DNA of 64,000 nt. Source: Candidatus Methanomethylophilaceae archaeon. Its GTDB lineage: Archaea > Thermoplasmatota > Thermoplasmata > Methanomassiliicoccales > Methanomethylophilaceae. Position 1 is the first letter of the stretch. Every line of letters begins with the position of its first letter. The position numbers were made by a program, and so were the translations under genes. The DNA lies in contig CALUOK010000003.1 in assembly GCA_944322255.1 (NCBI GenBank), positions 1 through 64,000 on the forward strand. The letters are read 5' to 3'. The notes under the pieces were generated by a model. The model was not told the origin of the DNA. It saw only the letters and a list, made by a program, of their open reading frames with translations, and made no database searches. This document shows positions 8,084 to 16,293 of this stretch, one piece after another.

Positions 8084-9016
8084 ATGGTTTTCAAGCTGTT
8101 CAAGAACGCAGACGAGCTCTACGACGAGGGCAAGGAGCTCCTCAAGAGGGGCGAGTACGACAAGGCCCGCGACTACCTGCAGAAGTCCATAGACAAGGAC
8201 GGGGGTCCGGACGACGCGGCGGCCGTGAAGGTCGCCCTGATCGACCTCAAGGACAGGCTCACCAACGTGAACGCCTACCAGAACCTGCTGGCGAAGCTGG
8301 AGGCCTTCAACGAGGACAGGTTCGAGTTCGGACTGTCCGAGGTCAGCCGCAGCGAGCTCATCACCGAGTGCCAGCTCACGATAAGGAAGATACAGCTGCT
8401 GTCCAGCGGGGGCGAGGGCCAGCAGCTCATGGACAAGGCCCAGAAGCTCCAGCAGCTGGCGCAGGACTACCAGGCCCAGATCGGCGACAGGCACCTCATT
8501 GTCCTGGAGCTGTTCAAGAACGACACCTCCGTCACGGGAATGTCGGAGTTCTTCAACCTCATGGCGGTCTCCTACGAGTGCATGTCGGACGCCGTCGTCT
8601 GGGAAAACCCGGCGCAGGCCGCCGAGTACGAGCAGGTGGCCATGGGATACCGCCAGCAGAACGGACAGAGCGGCGACACCAACATGGCCAAGGTGAAGGC
8701 CTACTCCACCACCTGCACGTGCTGGCTGTGCGGCAGGATAGCCACCGGCGAGGGGATCCACTTCTACACCGCCCCGGCGGACGTGTCCCCCGCGCTGGAC
8801 GACAAGGACAAACCCACCGCCAGGTCCAGACCGGACGCACCGGGCCACATCTACATCTGTCGCGCCTGCTACTCCGCGGTCTCCAACCGCTCGGACGAGA
8901 TCTCCAGGGAGTACTACAACCAGGCCGTGCAGGAGATGCGCGCCATGGAGATGAGGCTGCAGGCGCAGATAGCCGCCCTGCAGAGCCAGATCGCATTCGC
9001 AAGGATGAGTAGATGA
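8084..9016 (+). CDS. TPR-like protein with zinc-binding cysteines, first gene of SPFH unit
   Basis: The 310-residue protein starts with a TPR-like helical pair (residues 9-36: ELYDEGKELLKRGEYDKARDYL). A helical middle follows, then a split cysteine cluster (C211, C213, C216 and C259, C262) that probably binds zinc, and a C-terminal amphipathic or coiled-coil helix (275-310). No signal peptide or TM segment is seen, so it is probably a cytoplasmic scaffold. The start at 8084 follows a purine-rich stretch (gggaaggg) and matches the first TPR-like helix; the frame to 7877 adds low-complexity residues. It is separated by 1 base from the next gene, which argues for co-translation. Function is unknown; context points to a membrane-associated complex. 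Confidence 0.8.
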   Translation: MVFKLFKNADELYDEGKELLKRGEYDKARDYLQKSIDKDGGPDDAAAVKVALIDLKDRLTNVNAYQNLLAKLEAFNEDRFEFGLSEVSRSELITECQLTIRKIQLLSSGGEGQQLMDKAQKLQQLAQDYQAQIGDRHLIVLELFKNDTSVTGMSEFFNLMAVSYECMSDAVVWENPAQAAEYEQVAMGYRQQNGQSGDTNMAKVKAYSTTCTCWLCGRIATGEGIHFYTAPADVSPALDDKDKPTARSRPDAPGHIYICRACYSAVSNRSDEISREYYNQAVQEMRAMEMRLQAQIAALQSQIAFARMSR

Positions 9017-9017
9017 C

Positions 9018-10562
9018 ATGGACCAGATGGTAGAGCTGAGATGCAAGTACTGCGGAGCCCCGCTCGACCGCGACAGCGTGGAGTCCGAGGCCCAGTACGT
9101 GACCTGCCCGTACTGCGGGACCACCCAGCAGAGGGTGGACGCCAAGGCGTACATGGACCAGATGATGGCCCAGATCAAGTCGTGGATCGGCAAGGCCATC
9201 CCCGGCGGGTTCTCGATGACCCAGACGGACAACGTGGACCCCATAGCCAGGCACAACATATTCGTGAACAATGTCAAGCCCATGCTGGACGTGGAGCTCA
9301 CCGAGTACAGGCTCGCCCTGAACTCCGTCATTTCCTCTCCGCTGATCGTCCTGCCGTTCACCAAGGGGGAGCCGGCCAAGTCCAACCACACATCCGCCCA
9401 GGCCTTCGAGTTCAACGCCAAGCTGAAGAGCATCGAGCCGCTGGCCGTGGACCAGGACAGCCGGGCCTCCATAACCGACGGCGAGAACATGTCGTCTGCC
9501 TACGCCATGATAGTGAACAACTCTAAGCTGCTCACCGACACAACCCCCGGAAGATTCGCGATGATGTCCAACAACTTTAAGGACTCGGCCGAATCGGTCA
9601 GGAAATGCAAGGGGTACGAGCCGCTGGCCGCCAGACTGGACGCCCTGTCGGAGGTGTGCACCGCATCCGACATGGTCCTGAACGGCGACGCCCTCGGATG
9701 CTCCGCCAAGGCCGAATCCGCCATAAACAAGCTGGAGGCGGCCAAGAAGGAGATCCTGATGAACCCGCGCATGGCGGTGATGATCAGGGCGGTGGACATC
9801 GAGCTCGCCCAGTGCAGGACGCTGAAGAACGTGGCGGACATGGTCACCAGCGGGACCACGAAGGACCCGCTCAAGGTTCTGGAGCTCGTCAACGGGCTGA
9901 CCAGCATAGAGTACCCGCGGGTCCGCGGATGGGACCAGCTGCTGGGGAGGCAGGAGAGGGACCGCGAGCTGTACGGCTACGTGGAGGCCATCGTCTCCGC
10001 CAAGAGCGGCGGGACCCTCCCCATATGCCCCGGCTCCGGGGAGGTCCTGTTCCCGTTCTGGGACGTGGACCTGAAGTACAGCTTCACCACGGGCGCGTTC
10101 TTCTCCAAGAAGACCGTGGAGGTCACCGAGGACCTGCTGGTCCCGGCAACGTTCACCGTCCACCAGGAGGCCCTGACCAACCCGCGCTCCGGGCTCACGG
10201 ACATCTTCTCGATGGCGCCGGAGAGCTCGATCATGGACAGGATCAAGGGCGACGAGGACAGCATCAGCGGCGGCGCCGGGATCGGAAGGCTCGCCGACTC
10301 CGCCGCGGAGAACGGCCCCGGCTCCAGGGAGGTCGTCGTGCCCCTCAGCACGAGGACGGAGGCCGCCAGACTGGTGGAGTGCTACCTGGACCAGTGCACC
10401 AAAACCCATTCGAAGCTCAGGCTCAGCAAACCGAACGTCAAGAGGCTCGTGTACGTGCCCTGCGGCAGGAGCGCCGACGGCGTGGTCCTGCCCAAGGAGT
10501 TCGGCGGCCTGGAGCCGGCGATAATCAGAAGGACCAACCTGGAGAACACACTCAAGATATGA
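9018..10562 (+). CDS. Zinc-ribbon protein of unknown function, SPFH unit
   Basis: This 514-residue protein opens with a rubredoxin-like zinc ribbon (C9, C12, C30, C33: CKYC and CPYC). A long region without TM segments follows that I do not recognise, with predicted mixed alpha/beta character and a conserved-looking C-terminus (RLVYVPCGRSADGVV). The ribbon resembles those of the neighbouring TPR and SPFH proteins, so they may assemble through similar zinc modules. It is translated 1 base after the first gene and 13 bases before the third. In Bacillus ydjFGHI, zinc-ribbon proteins also accompany an SPFH protein; orthology is inferred from layout only. Confidence 0.78.
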   Translation: MDQMVELRCKYCGAPLDRDSVESEAQYVTCPYCGTTQQRVDAKAYMDQMMAQIKSWIGKAIPGGFSMTQTDNVDPIARHNIFVNNVKPMLDVELTEYRLALNSVISSPLIVLPFTKGEPAKSNHTSAQAFEFNAKLKSIEPLAVDQDSRASITDGENMSSAYAMIVNNSKLLTDTTPGRFAMMSNNFKDSAESVRKCKGYEPLAARLDALSEVCTASDMVLNGDALGCSAKAESAINKLEAAKKEILMNPRMAVMIRAVDIELAQCRTLKNVADMVTSGTTKDPLKVLELVNGLTSIEYPRVRGWDQLLGRQERDRELYGYVEAIVSAKSGGTLPICPGSGEVLFPFWDVDLKYSFTTGAFFSKKTVEVTEDLLVPATFTVHQEALTNPRSGLTDIFSMAPESSIMDRIKGDEDSISGGAGIGRLADSAAENGPGSREVVVPLSTRTEAARLVECYLDQCTKTHSKLRLSKPNVKRLVYVPCGRSADGVVLPKEFGGLEPAIIRRTNLENTLKI

Positions 10563-10575
10563 GGAGGGATGGAAC

Positions 10576-10947
10576 ATGAGCGAGGAATCCAAAGGACTCA
10601 ACGCCAGGACGTGGAACGCCATTTCGGTCGGCGTCCTCCTGCTGGCAGTGGCCCTGGGCATCATCCTGTACGTCGTGACGGAGGACATCCTGAGCACCTT
10701 CGCGACCATACTGCTGGCGTACGGCGTGTACATGGCGGCGATGAGCTTCGCGAAGAAGGGAGGGGAGAACAACTTCGGACCCTCCGAGTCCGATGCGGCC
10801 CTGGCCGCCGGAGCGGTGATCGCCGGCATCGGCGCGGCCTGCTTCGCGTACACCTTCAGCGACAGCGTATACATCACCGTCGCGGTGCTGATAATCGTGC
10901 TCGCCGTGGTGGGCATCACCATGGCCGTGAAGAACAGGAACGTGTGA
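10576..10947 (+). CDS. Small four-TM membrane protein, SPFH unit
   Basis: The 123-residue protein has four predicted membrane helices (about 12-34, 40-58, 76-93 and 97-117), short loops, and a positively charged C-terminus (KNRNV). It is the only integral membrane protein of the unit and is a candidate membrane anchor for the soluble zinc-ribbon, coiled-coil and SPFH partners. An SD-like GAGGAGGG lies just before the ATG at 10576. No known transporter family is evident. Confidence 0.78.
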   Translation: MSEESKGLNARTWNAISVGVLLLAVALGIILYVVTEDILSTFATILLAYGVYMAAMSFAKKGGENNFGPSESDAALAAGAVIAGIGAACFAYTFSDSVYITVAVLIIVLAVVGITMAVKNRNV

Positions 10948-10952
10948 GAGAT

Positions 10953-11495
10953 ATGACACTGGATCAGACAGTCAAGAGCGAGATGAAGAGCGAGATGTCC
11001 CTCACCGAGAGGGTCGCCATGTACATCCCCATCTACAGGGGGTACAGGGAGAAGAACCTCCGCAGGGAGGAGGACAGGGCCGTCAGGGGCGAGCTGTCCC
11101 GCGCCCTGCAGGGCACCAAGGCCGAGCTGGCCACCATCCAGAGGGAGCTGGCGTCCCAGCCCGAGCTGATGATGGACATGGAGAGGATCAGGACCAAGGT
11201 CGACAGGTACGACATCAGCGTGAAGAAGGCCGTGAACGGGTACTCCGGGTTCCACACCGCCGTGAAGATCCTGGAGGACGACCTGGACGCCCTCGTGCAG
11301 TGGGACGCCAAACTGATCGAGGACATCAGACTGCTGAGGGAGGGCACCGCCGACCTCCTGGACAGCATAGACCGCGGAATGGAGGTCAAGGCGGAGATCC
11401 GCAACCTCGAGAGGGGCGTGGACTCCATGATGGAGGACTACAACCAGAGGGAGACCATCATGAAGGGATTCGGCGGCGAGCCGGAGGGAGAGTGA
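10953..11495 (+). CDS. Coiled-coil protein, PspA-like in shape, SPFH unit
   Basis: The 180-residue protein is almost wholly helical and highly charged, with long heptad-like stretches at about 28-75 and 90-170, and no cysteines. Its size and helical content recall PspA/IM30/ESCRT-III proteins (usually about 220 aa), which accompany SPFH-zinc-ribbon proteins in Bacillus ydjFGHI. Sequence identity to PspA is not obvious by eye, so this is a structural analogy. The ATG at 10953 lies 5 bases after the preceding stop, and the stop is 4 bases before the SPFH gene. Confidence 0.75.
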   Translation: MTLDQTVKSEMKSEMSLTERVAMYIPIYRGYREKNLRREEDRAVRGELSRALQGTKAELATIQRELASQPELMMDMERIRTKVDRYDISVKKAVNGYSGFHTAVKILEDDLDALVQWDAKLIEDIRLLREGTADLLDSIDRGMEVKAEIRNLERGVDSMMEDYNQRETIMKGFGGEPEGE

Positions 11496-11499
11496 TCGA

Positions 11500-12615
11500 A
11501 TGGCATCGAAAACCAACGTCGTGACCTGGGACAACCAGGGTCCGGACGACATCATCTACGCGTGCGAGCACGACGACCTCAGGACACTCACGTCCGTGAC
11601 CGTCCCCGAGCACGCCGTGGCGATCTTCGTCAGAGACGGGCAGCTGACCGGTGTGCTGGAGCCGGGAAGGCACCTCATCACCAGCAGCAACATCCCCTGG
11701 CTGACCAAGCTGTACAACCTGGCCCTGGGGTACAAGGAGACCCCGTTCAAGGTGCAGATCATCTTCGTGTCCCAGAAGATGTTCAACGGCAAGTGGGGCA
11801 TCCGCGGGATGATCAAGGCCGCCCCCGGCTACGAGGTCCCCATCACCCTGATGGCCAACGGGGACTACCAGTTCAGGATCAACGACATCCCGGTGTTCTA
11901 CACCCAGGTGCTCGGAGGCCTGCAGAGCTACACCACCGGCGACCTGAACGCGTTCATGCGCGGGTTCATAAACGAGCAGGTGACCCAGCAGCTCACCAAG
12001 CAGTTCTACATGGACGTGCTGAACAACCTGGAGAAGGCCTCCACCACCACGAAGGTCATGGTGGAGCAGTACTTCCAGCAGAGGGGCATCGAGCTCCTGG
12101 CCCTGAAGATCGCCGAGGTCAGGACCACCGAGGAGGACCAGCAGAAGGTCTTCGAGTTCCTGCAGTTCAACAGCGCCAACGGAGAGGCGTTCAGGAGGTA
12201 CGAGATCATGGAGAGCATGGCCAACGCCATCGGCACCTCCGAGGGAGGGGCCGCCATGGGAACCGGGATGCTCCTGTTCCCCCAGATGTACCAGCAGCTC
12301 CAGCAGCAGCCGGTCCAGGGCATCCAGGGCGGCCAGGCCGCGCAGCAGCCCACCACCATGTGCCCGTACTGCGGCAGCCCGAACCCGTATCCGTACAAGT
12401 TCTGCAACAACTGCGGCAAGCCGTCGCCCCAGATGCAGATGCAGCAGGCTCCGCAGGCGCAGCCCCAGCCGGCCCCCGCACAGCCCGCACCCGCCCAGAC
12501 TGCTCCGGCGGGAGACGCGCCCAGGTTCAACAACTGCCCGTACTGCGGACAGAACATCTCCGGCCTCCCCAAGACGCCGAAGTTCTGCCCGTACTGCTCC
12601 GAGCAGCTGTACTGA
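11500..12615 (+). CDS. SPFH/Band 7 domain protein with C-terminal double zinc ribbon (YdjI type)
   Basis: The 371-residue protein has an N-terminal SPFH (virion-core-like) domain of about 230 residues with landmarks VPEHAVAIFVRDGQ, VLEPGRHLI and IIFVSQKMFNGKWG. A Gln/Pro-rich linker and two zinc ribbons follow (CPYC...CNNC about 287-305; CPYC...CPYC about 347-368). This is the arrangement of the YdjI/virion-core family, which forms membrane-associated scaffolds without an N-terminal TM segment. It is the last gene of the unit; a GC hairpin with a GCGA loop (12627-12644) follows. A role in membrane stress or phage defence is inference from family associations. Confidence 0.88.
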   Translation: MASKTNVVTWDNQGPDDIIYACEHDDLRTLTSVTVPEHAVAIFVRDGQLTGVLEPGRHLITSSNIPWLTKLYNLALGYKETPFKVQIIFVSQKMFNGKWGIRGMIKAAPGYEVPITLMANGDYQFRINDIPVFYTQVLGGLQSYTTGDLNAFMRGFINEQVTQQLTKQFYMDVLNNLEKASTTTKVMVEQYFQQRGIELLALKIAEVRTTEEDQQKVFEFLQFNSANGEAFRRYEIMESMANAIGTSEGGAAMGTGMLLFPQMYQQLQQQPVQGIQGGQAAQQPTTMCPYCGSPNPYPYKFCNNCGKPSPQMQMQQAPQAQPQPAPAQPAPAQTAPAGDAPRFNNCPYCGQNISGLPKTPKFCPYCSEQLY

Positions 12616-12626
12616 CAACCACCTTA

Positions 12627-12644
12627 CCGGCGGGCGACCGCCGG
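12627..12644 (+). terminator. Terminator of the SPFH unit
   Basis: CCGGCGG-GCGA-CCGCCGG forms a perfect 7-bp stem with a GNRA-type loop, followed by a pyrimidine-rich tract. It lies 12 bp after the SPFH stop codon and before the convergent HD gene. Confidence 0.55.
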
Positions 12645-12680
12645 ATCTCCTCTTCTGTACTTCGATTACGGGATGACGGC

Positions 12681-13115
12681 TCAAGACTCCAGGATCTCCC
12701 TCGCCTTGGCATACTTCCTGCGCCAGTGCTCCCTCTTCTTCTCCGTGACGTCGGCCAGCGCGTTGCGGGACTCGTCGGAGTTGTGGGCCAGGTCCCCCAG
12801 CTTCACCGCCCTGGCTATCGGGTTCCCCTTGAGCGCACGGACGTAGTCGAAGTAATCCACGTCGTCATCGTGGGTCATCAGGCGGAGGGCCTCCATGACC
12901 TCCTCAGGGAACTCCCCCTCCAGGTCCTCGAAGGTCACGTCGGTGTCCTCGACCACGTCGTGGAGGAGCGCCACGCACGTGGTGTACTCGTCGGTCATCT
13001 GCTCCGCGACATGGAACGGGTGGAACACGTACGGCATCCCACATACGTCGAACTGTCCGTGATGCGCCTCGTAGGCGATCCTCGCTGCCTTCACTGTGAG
13101 CGGTGTGTAGATCAT
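12681..13115 (-). CDS. HD-domain hydrolase, MESH1/(p)ppGpp-hydrolase type
   Basis: The 144-residue protein matches the stand-alone RelA/SpoT hydrolase (MESH1, small alarmone hydrolase) pattern: AxxxHxGQ near 17-21, HP at 32-33, HDVVEDT at 52-58 and the VKLGDLAHN segment at 104-112. Together they provide the metal ligands H32, H52, D53 and D108. It has no synthetase or TGS domain. Likely substrates are (p)ppGpp, or NADPH as shown for metazoan MESH1; which one is unknown. The ATG at 13115 is preferred to 13145 because the family starts close to it. It is divergent from the ATPase gene. Confidence 0.82.
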   Translation of the reverse strand: MIYTPLTVKAARIAYEAHHGQFDVCGMPYVFHPFHVAEQMTDEYTTCVALLHDVVEDTDVTFEDLEGEFPEEVMEALRLMTHDDDVDYFDYVRALKGNPIARAVKLGDLAHNSDESRNALADVTEKKREHWRRKYAKAREILES

Positions 13116-13316
13116 GCTTATCCCTGAATTCCAATCGGATACCACGGTTATGAACTATACTGGCCACTTTTTGATGAAACAGCCGTCGTAACGTCTGGAT
13201 TGATCACAGTTTCCAAAACTTCATCAAAAATTGAAAATTATTTTTTCTAAAATAATTTAATAAAATTTATTTTTCAAAAAGATAAATTAAAATAATCAAA
13301 TACCATTTGACAAATC

Positions 13317-14729
13317 ATGGTGTTTGTCGGAAGAAAGTATGAGTTAGAGCGTCTAGAAGATCTGAGAAAGAGAGAAGGTGTGAAGACCTGCTTGATCTAC
13401 GGAAAAAGACGCGTCGGAAAGTCCGAACTCATCAGCCAGTTCTGCAAAGACAAACGCAGCATATACTTCGAATACACCACAGGGTCACTGTCCAGTCAGC
13501 TTAAGTACATGGCTGATGTGTTCAGTGAGACGACTGGCGAGTACAGAGACGACTACGACATGCTGTATCTGAGTCTCAAGGATATAGCGGACTATTGCAA
13601 AGAATCCGAAACCGTAGTCGTGTTCGACGAATTCCAGTATCTTGTCGGCGATGATGAAGAGGGAGAAATATCCTCTGAGTTCCAAAGGTTCGTGGACACA
13701 CTCCTGAAAGATACGAACACCATGGTGATACTGTGCGGCTCGTACGCATCCATGATGATCGAGATTACTTCCGACCCTAACCGCCCACTGTACGGAAGGT
13801 TCCCGAACAGTATAGAGATTGAACCGCTGTCATTGAGAGAGTGCTCAGAGCTCCACCCCAGCCTGTGCGATTTGGATGTCCTCAAACTGTATCTGACAAT
13901 AGGTGGATTCCCGGGATTCCATGTTGAAGCTACTGGAGACACATACGAGGAATGCATCTGGAACGCGTTCTTCAAGAAACAGGCCCCCCTTCAGAAAGAT
14001 GTTCAACTGCTGATAGGATGCGGAATGTCTAATGTGGAGGAGTACCGCTCCATCCTGCGTGTGATATCCGAGGGGTCCGTCACGAACAAAACCATTGCCG
14101 AGAAGGCGGGAATGGAGAGGATGACCTGCAGGAACCAACTGCAGAGATTGGTGGACTCTGACATCCTTGGGATTCACAATCCGATGTACGGTGCTCCGAA
14201 GCACCCCAGATATTACATAAAAGAGGATGCAGTGGCATTCTACTACGGAGTTTACGAAACGAACAGGATGAGGATAGACAGCAAAAGGCCTGTCGAGACC
14301 CTGAACAAACTGGCTCCGAGCATATCGACATACCTCGGACTGAGATTTGAATTCGCATGCATGAATTATCTCAAGAACAACTACTACTGCACCGAGATCG
14401 GACGCTGGTGGGGAGCTTCGAAAACCATCGGAGATGATGGAAAACCGATCATCGTGGACATCGATGTTACAGCCAAGGTGGAAAGCGGGGGTGCCACATA
14501 CTACGTTTTCGGGGAATGTAAAATGCGCAACCGCCTGACGGGATTCCACGAACTCAACGAGCTCGTAGCGAGAACGGAACTGACGAAGACCGAAGTAAAT
14601 CCCACATACATGCTGTTCTCGACATCTGGATTCGACGATGACCTGTTGGACTATGCGGACGTCAGCAACAATGTGAAACTGGTCACCCTGGACCAGATAA
14701 TGGGGAAGACTCCTGCGGAACCTTTCTGA
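13317..14729 (+). CDS. Archaeal AAA+ ATPase with DUF234-type nuclease-like C-terminus
   Basis: This 470-residue protein belongs to the archaeal ATPase family: FVGRKYEL at 3-10, Walker A GKRRVGKS (29-36), Walker B VVVFDE (100-105), a winged-helix region near 245-290, and a DUF234-like C-terminal domain with IDVTAK and GECK, consistent with a PD-(D/E)XK fold. Base composition is clearly more AT-rich than the neighbours and the 5' flank is nearly all A/T, suggesting transfer. Members are often linked to mobile elements or defence, but no function is established for this one. A TATA-like stretch within 13245-13290 could drive it. Confidence 0.85.
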   Translation: MVFVGRKYELERLEDLRKREGVKTCLIYGKRRVGKSELISQFCKDKRSIYFEYTTGSLSSQLKYMADVFSETTGEYRDDYDMLYLSLKDIADYCKESETVVVFDEFQYLVGDDEEGEISSEFQRFVDTLLKDTNTMVILCGSYASMMIEITSDPNRPLYGRFPNSIEIEPLSLRECSELHPSLCDLDVLKLYLTIGGFPGFHVEATGDTYEECIWNAFFKKQAPLQKDVQLLIGCGMSNVEEYRSILRVISEGSVTNKTIAEKAGMERMTCRNQLQRLVDSDILGIHNPMYGAPKHPRYYIKEDAVAFYYGVYETNRMRIDSKRPVETLNKLAPSISTYLGLRFEFACMNYLKNNYYCTEIGRWWGASKTIGDDGKPIIVDIDVTAKVESGGATYYVFGECKMRNRLTGFHELNELVARTELTKTEVNPTYMLFSTSGFDDDLLDYADVSNNVKLVTLDQIMGKTPAEPF

Positions 14730-14790
14730 CTACCCCGCTTCCGAAAGACCGTGCAAAACCCTCTTTTACGAACACCCCCTTCACCGCCAC

Positions 14791-16293
14791 ATGGCCGGCA
14801 AGAGACGTCTCAGAATGAGGGGTGTGAAGCATTCGTCCAAGAGGCTGGAGGACGACCTCCTGGACCGCGCGAGGACTCTCGCGGACAACCCCGGGCTGCT
14901 CAGGCCCCAGTGCGCTGGGAACTGCAGGAAATGCGTTTTCGACAAGACGTTCAAGAACATCGACTCCCTCCAGAAGATCCGCAACAACAAGGACGCCCTC
15001 GTCAAGGAGGCGTCCAGACTCGGAGGGGACGACATCGTCAGGGCCTACGCCGGCACCATCTCGCTCGCCGCAGAGGGGGCGATCCCCATGCTTGCCAGCG
15101 GCACGCTCGGCGGAGAGAAGATCTCGTACGCCGTCCGCGGCACCGTGAACCCCGCGTTCCTCATCGGATGCCAGTACTACGACGACCCCCGCAAGAGGCT
15201 CCTCCTCTACAACGGCGTCGTGAAGAAGAACAAGCTCCACCTCTACTCCTTCGGGGAGGACCTGGTGTGCTCCGACACCCCCAACATGCCGGAGGACTAC
15301 CTGTACGACACCTTCTGGGAGACCCCCTACGAGTTCCCCGACGACGGGCTGGACTGCGGCCATCAGTCCTCCGCCGTGCTGGAGATCCGCATCAAGTCCC
15401 TGGGCGAGACGGTCAGGATCTGCGACGGATGCGCCAAGGACGTCTCCACGCTGATGTACATCGTGTCCAGGCTCGCCGCCGTGGACCCCCTGGACGACAT
15501 CACCGTGTCCGTCAGGCACAAGTACCACGCCGCAGGCGAGAGCGACCTGGAACCCATCGAGGGGGACAGACTCAAGGAGTACATGGTAGGGAAGGTCACC
15601 GACTCTGCGCTCATCTCCTCGGTCAAGAGGTCCAGGATGGGCAGCCTTAGGGACGGCGCCACCGCCACGTACATCATCGGCACAAAGAACTACGGCTCCG
15701 ACCTCGACGGCTTCATCGCCGACCTCTCCGGAGAGGAGAGGGAGAAGGGCTCCCTGAAGAGGTTCCTGTCCGAGAACAGCAGGGCGGTCATCCTCAAGAC
15801 CAACAAGGTATCCGAGGCTTACGCCACGCTGTGGGAGCTGGACTGGAGGGAGCTCATCGCCGCCCACACCGATGCGAAGACCGCGGAGGCCATGGGCAAC
15901 ATGTCCAAGGGCCAGCCTATGACGGTGCTCGCCGACGCGTACAGCATCTTCGTGTCCGCCGACGTCGTGGCGTCCCTGCCGGAGTTCAAGAAGCCCGGCC
16001 AGATCACCATGGTCGCCGACAAGATGGCCAAGGCCGCCAAGGTCGGCGGAGGAAACATGGTCGTGGAGACCGTCGGCAAGACCCCGCTCAAGGACGGGAA
16101 GTCCCGTGTCGTCGCAGCCGCCTTCGCACTGGCCACAGGGATGGATGCGCCTGTCAAGCTGTCCGCCGACGAGTTGGACTTCGCCCAGTACCTCGTGCCG
16201 TTCGCCAGGAGCGTCATAGACGCCCAGGGCGAGAAGTACAGGGACGCCATGAACACGTTGCTCACTGCGAGCAGCGCCGGCGAGAAGGTGTGA
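14791..16293 (+). CDS. Conserved-looking cysteine-containing protein of unknown function
   Basis: I do not recognise this 500-residue protein. It starts with a basic segment, has a possible zinc site in the first 50 residues (CAGNCRKC, 42-49), and a second cysteine group near 200-230 (CGH ... CDGCAKD). The C-terminal third is Ala-rich and soluble. There are no TM segments. Cys pairs and a basic start suggest nucleic-acid binding, but this is inference. A TATA-like tcttttac about 28 bp before the ATG suggests its own leaderless transcript. It overlaps the convergent Taw2 gene by 32 bp. Confidence 0.75.
   Translation: MAGKRRLRMRGVKHSSKRLEDDLLDRARTLADNPGLLRPQCAGNCRKCVFDKTFKNIDSLQKIRNNKDALVKEASRLGGDDIVRAYAGTISLAAEGAIPMLASGTLGGEKISYAVRGTVNPAFLIGCQYYDDPRKRLLLYNGVVKKNKLHLYSFGEDLVCSDTPNMPEDYLYDTFWETPYEFPDDGLDCGHQSSAVLEIRIKSLGETVRICDGCAKDVSTLMYIVSRLAAVDPLDDITVSVRHKYHAAGESDLEPIEGDRLKEYMVGKVTDSALISSVKRSRMGSLRDGATATYIIGTKNYGSDLDGFIADLSGEEREKGSLKRFLSENSRAVILKTNKVSEAYATLWELDWRELIAAHTDAKTAEAMGNMSKGQPMTVLADAYSIFVSADVVASLPEFKKPGQITMVADKMAKAAKVGGGNMVVETVGKTPLKDGKSRVVAAAFALATGMDAPVKLSADELDFAQYLVPFARSVIDAQGEKYRDAMNTLLTASSAGEKV

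Noticed and set aside
8559-11555. 998-codon minus-strand frame opposite the SPFH unit
   Set aside because: Composition is that of an antisense shadow, and five genes with recognisable zinc ribbons, TM segments and an SPFH domain lie on the other strand.
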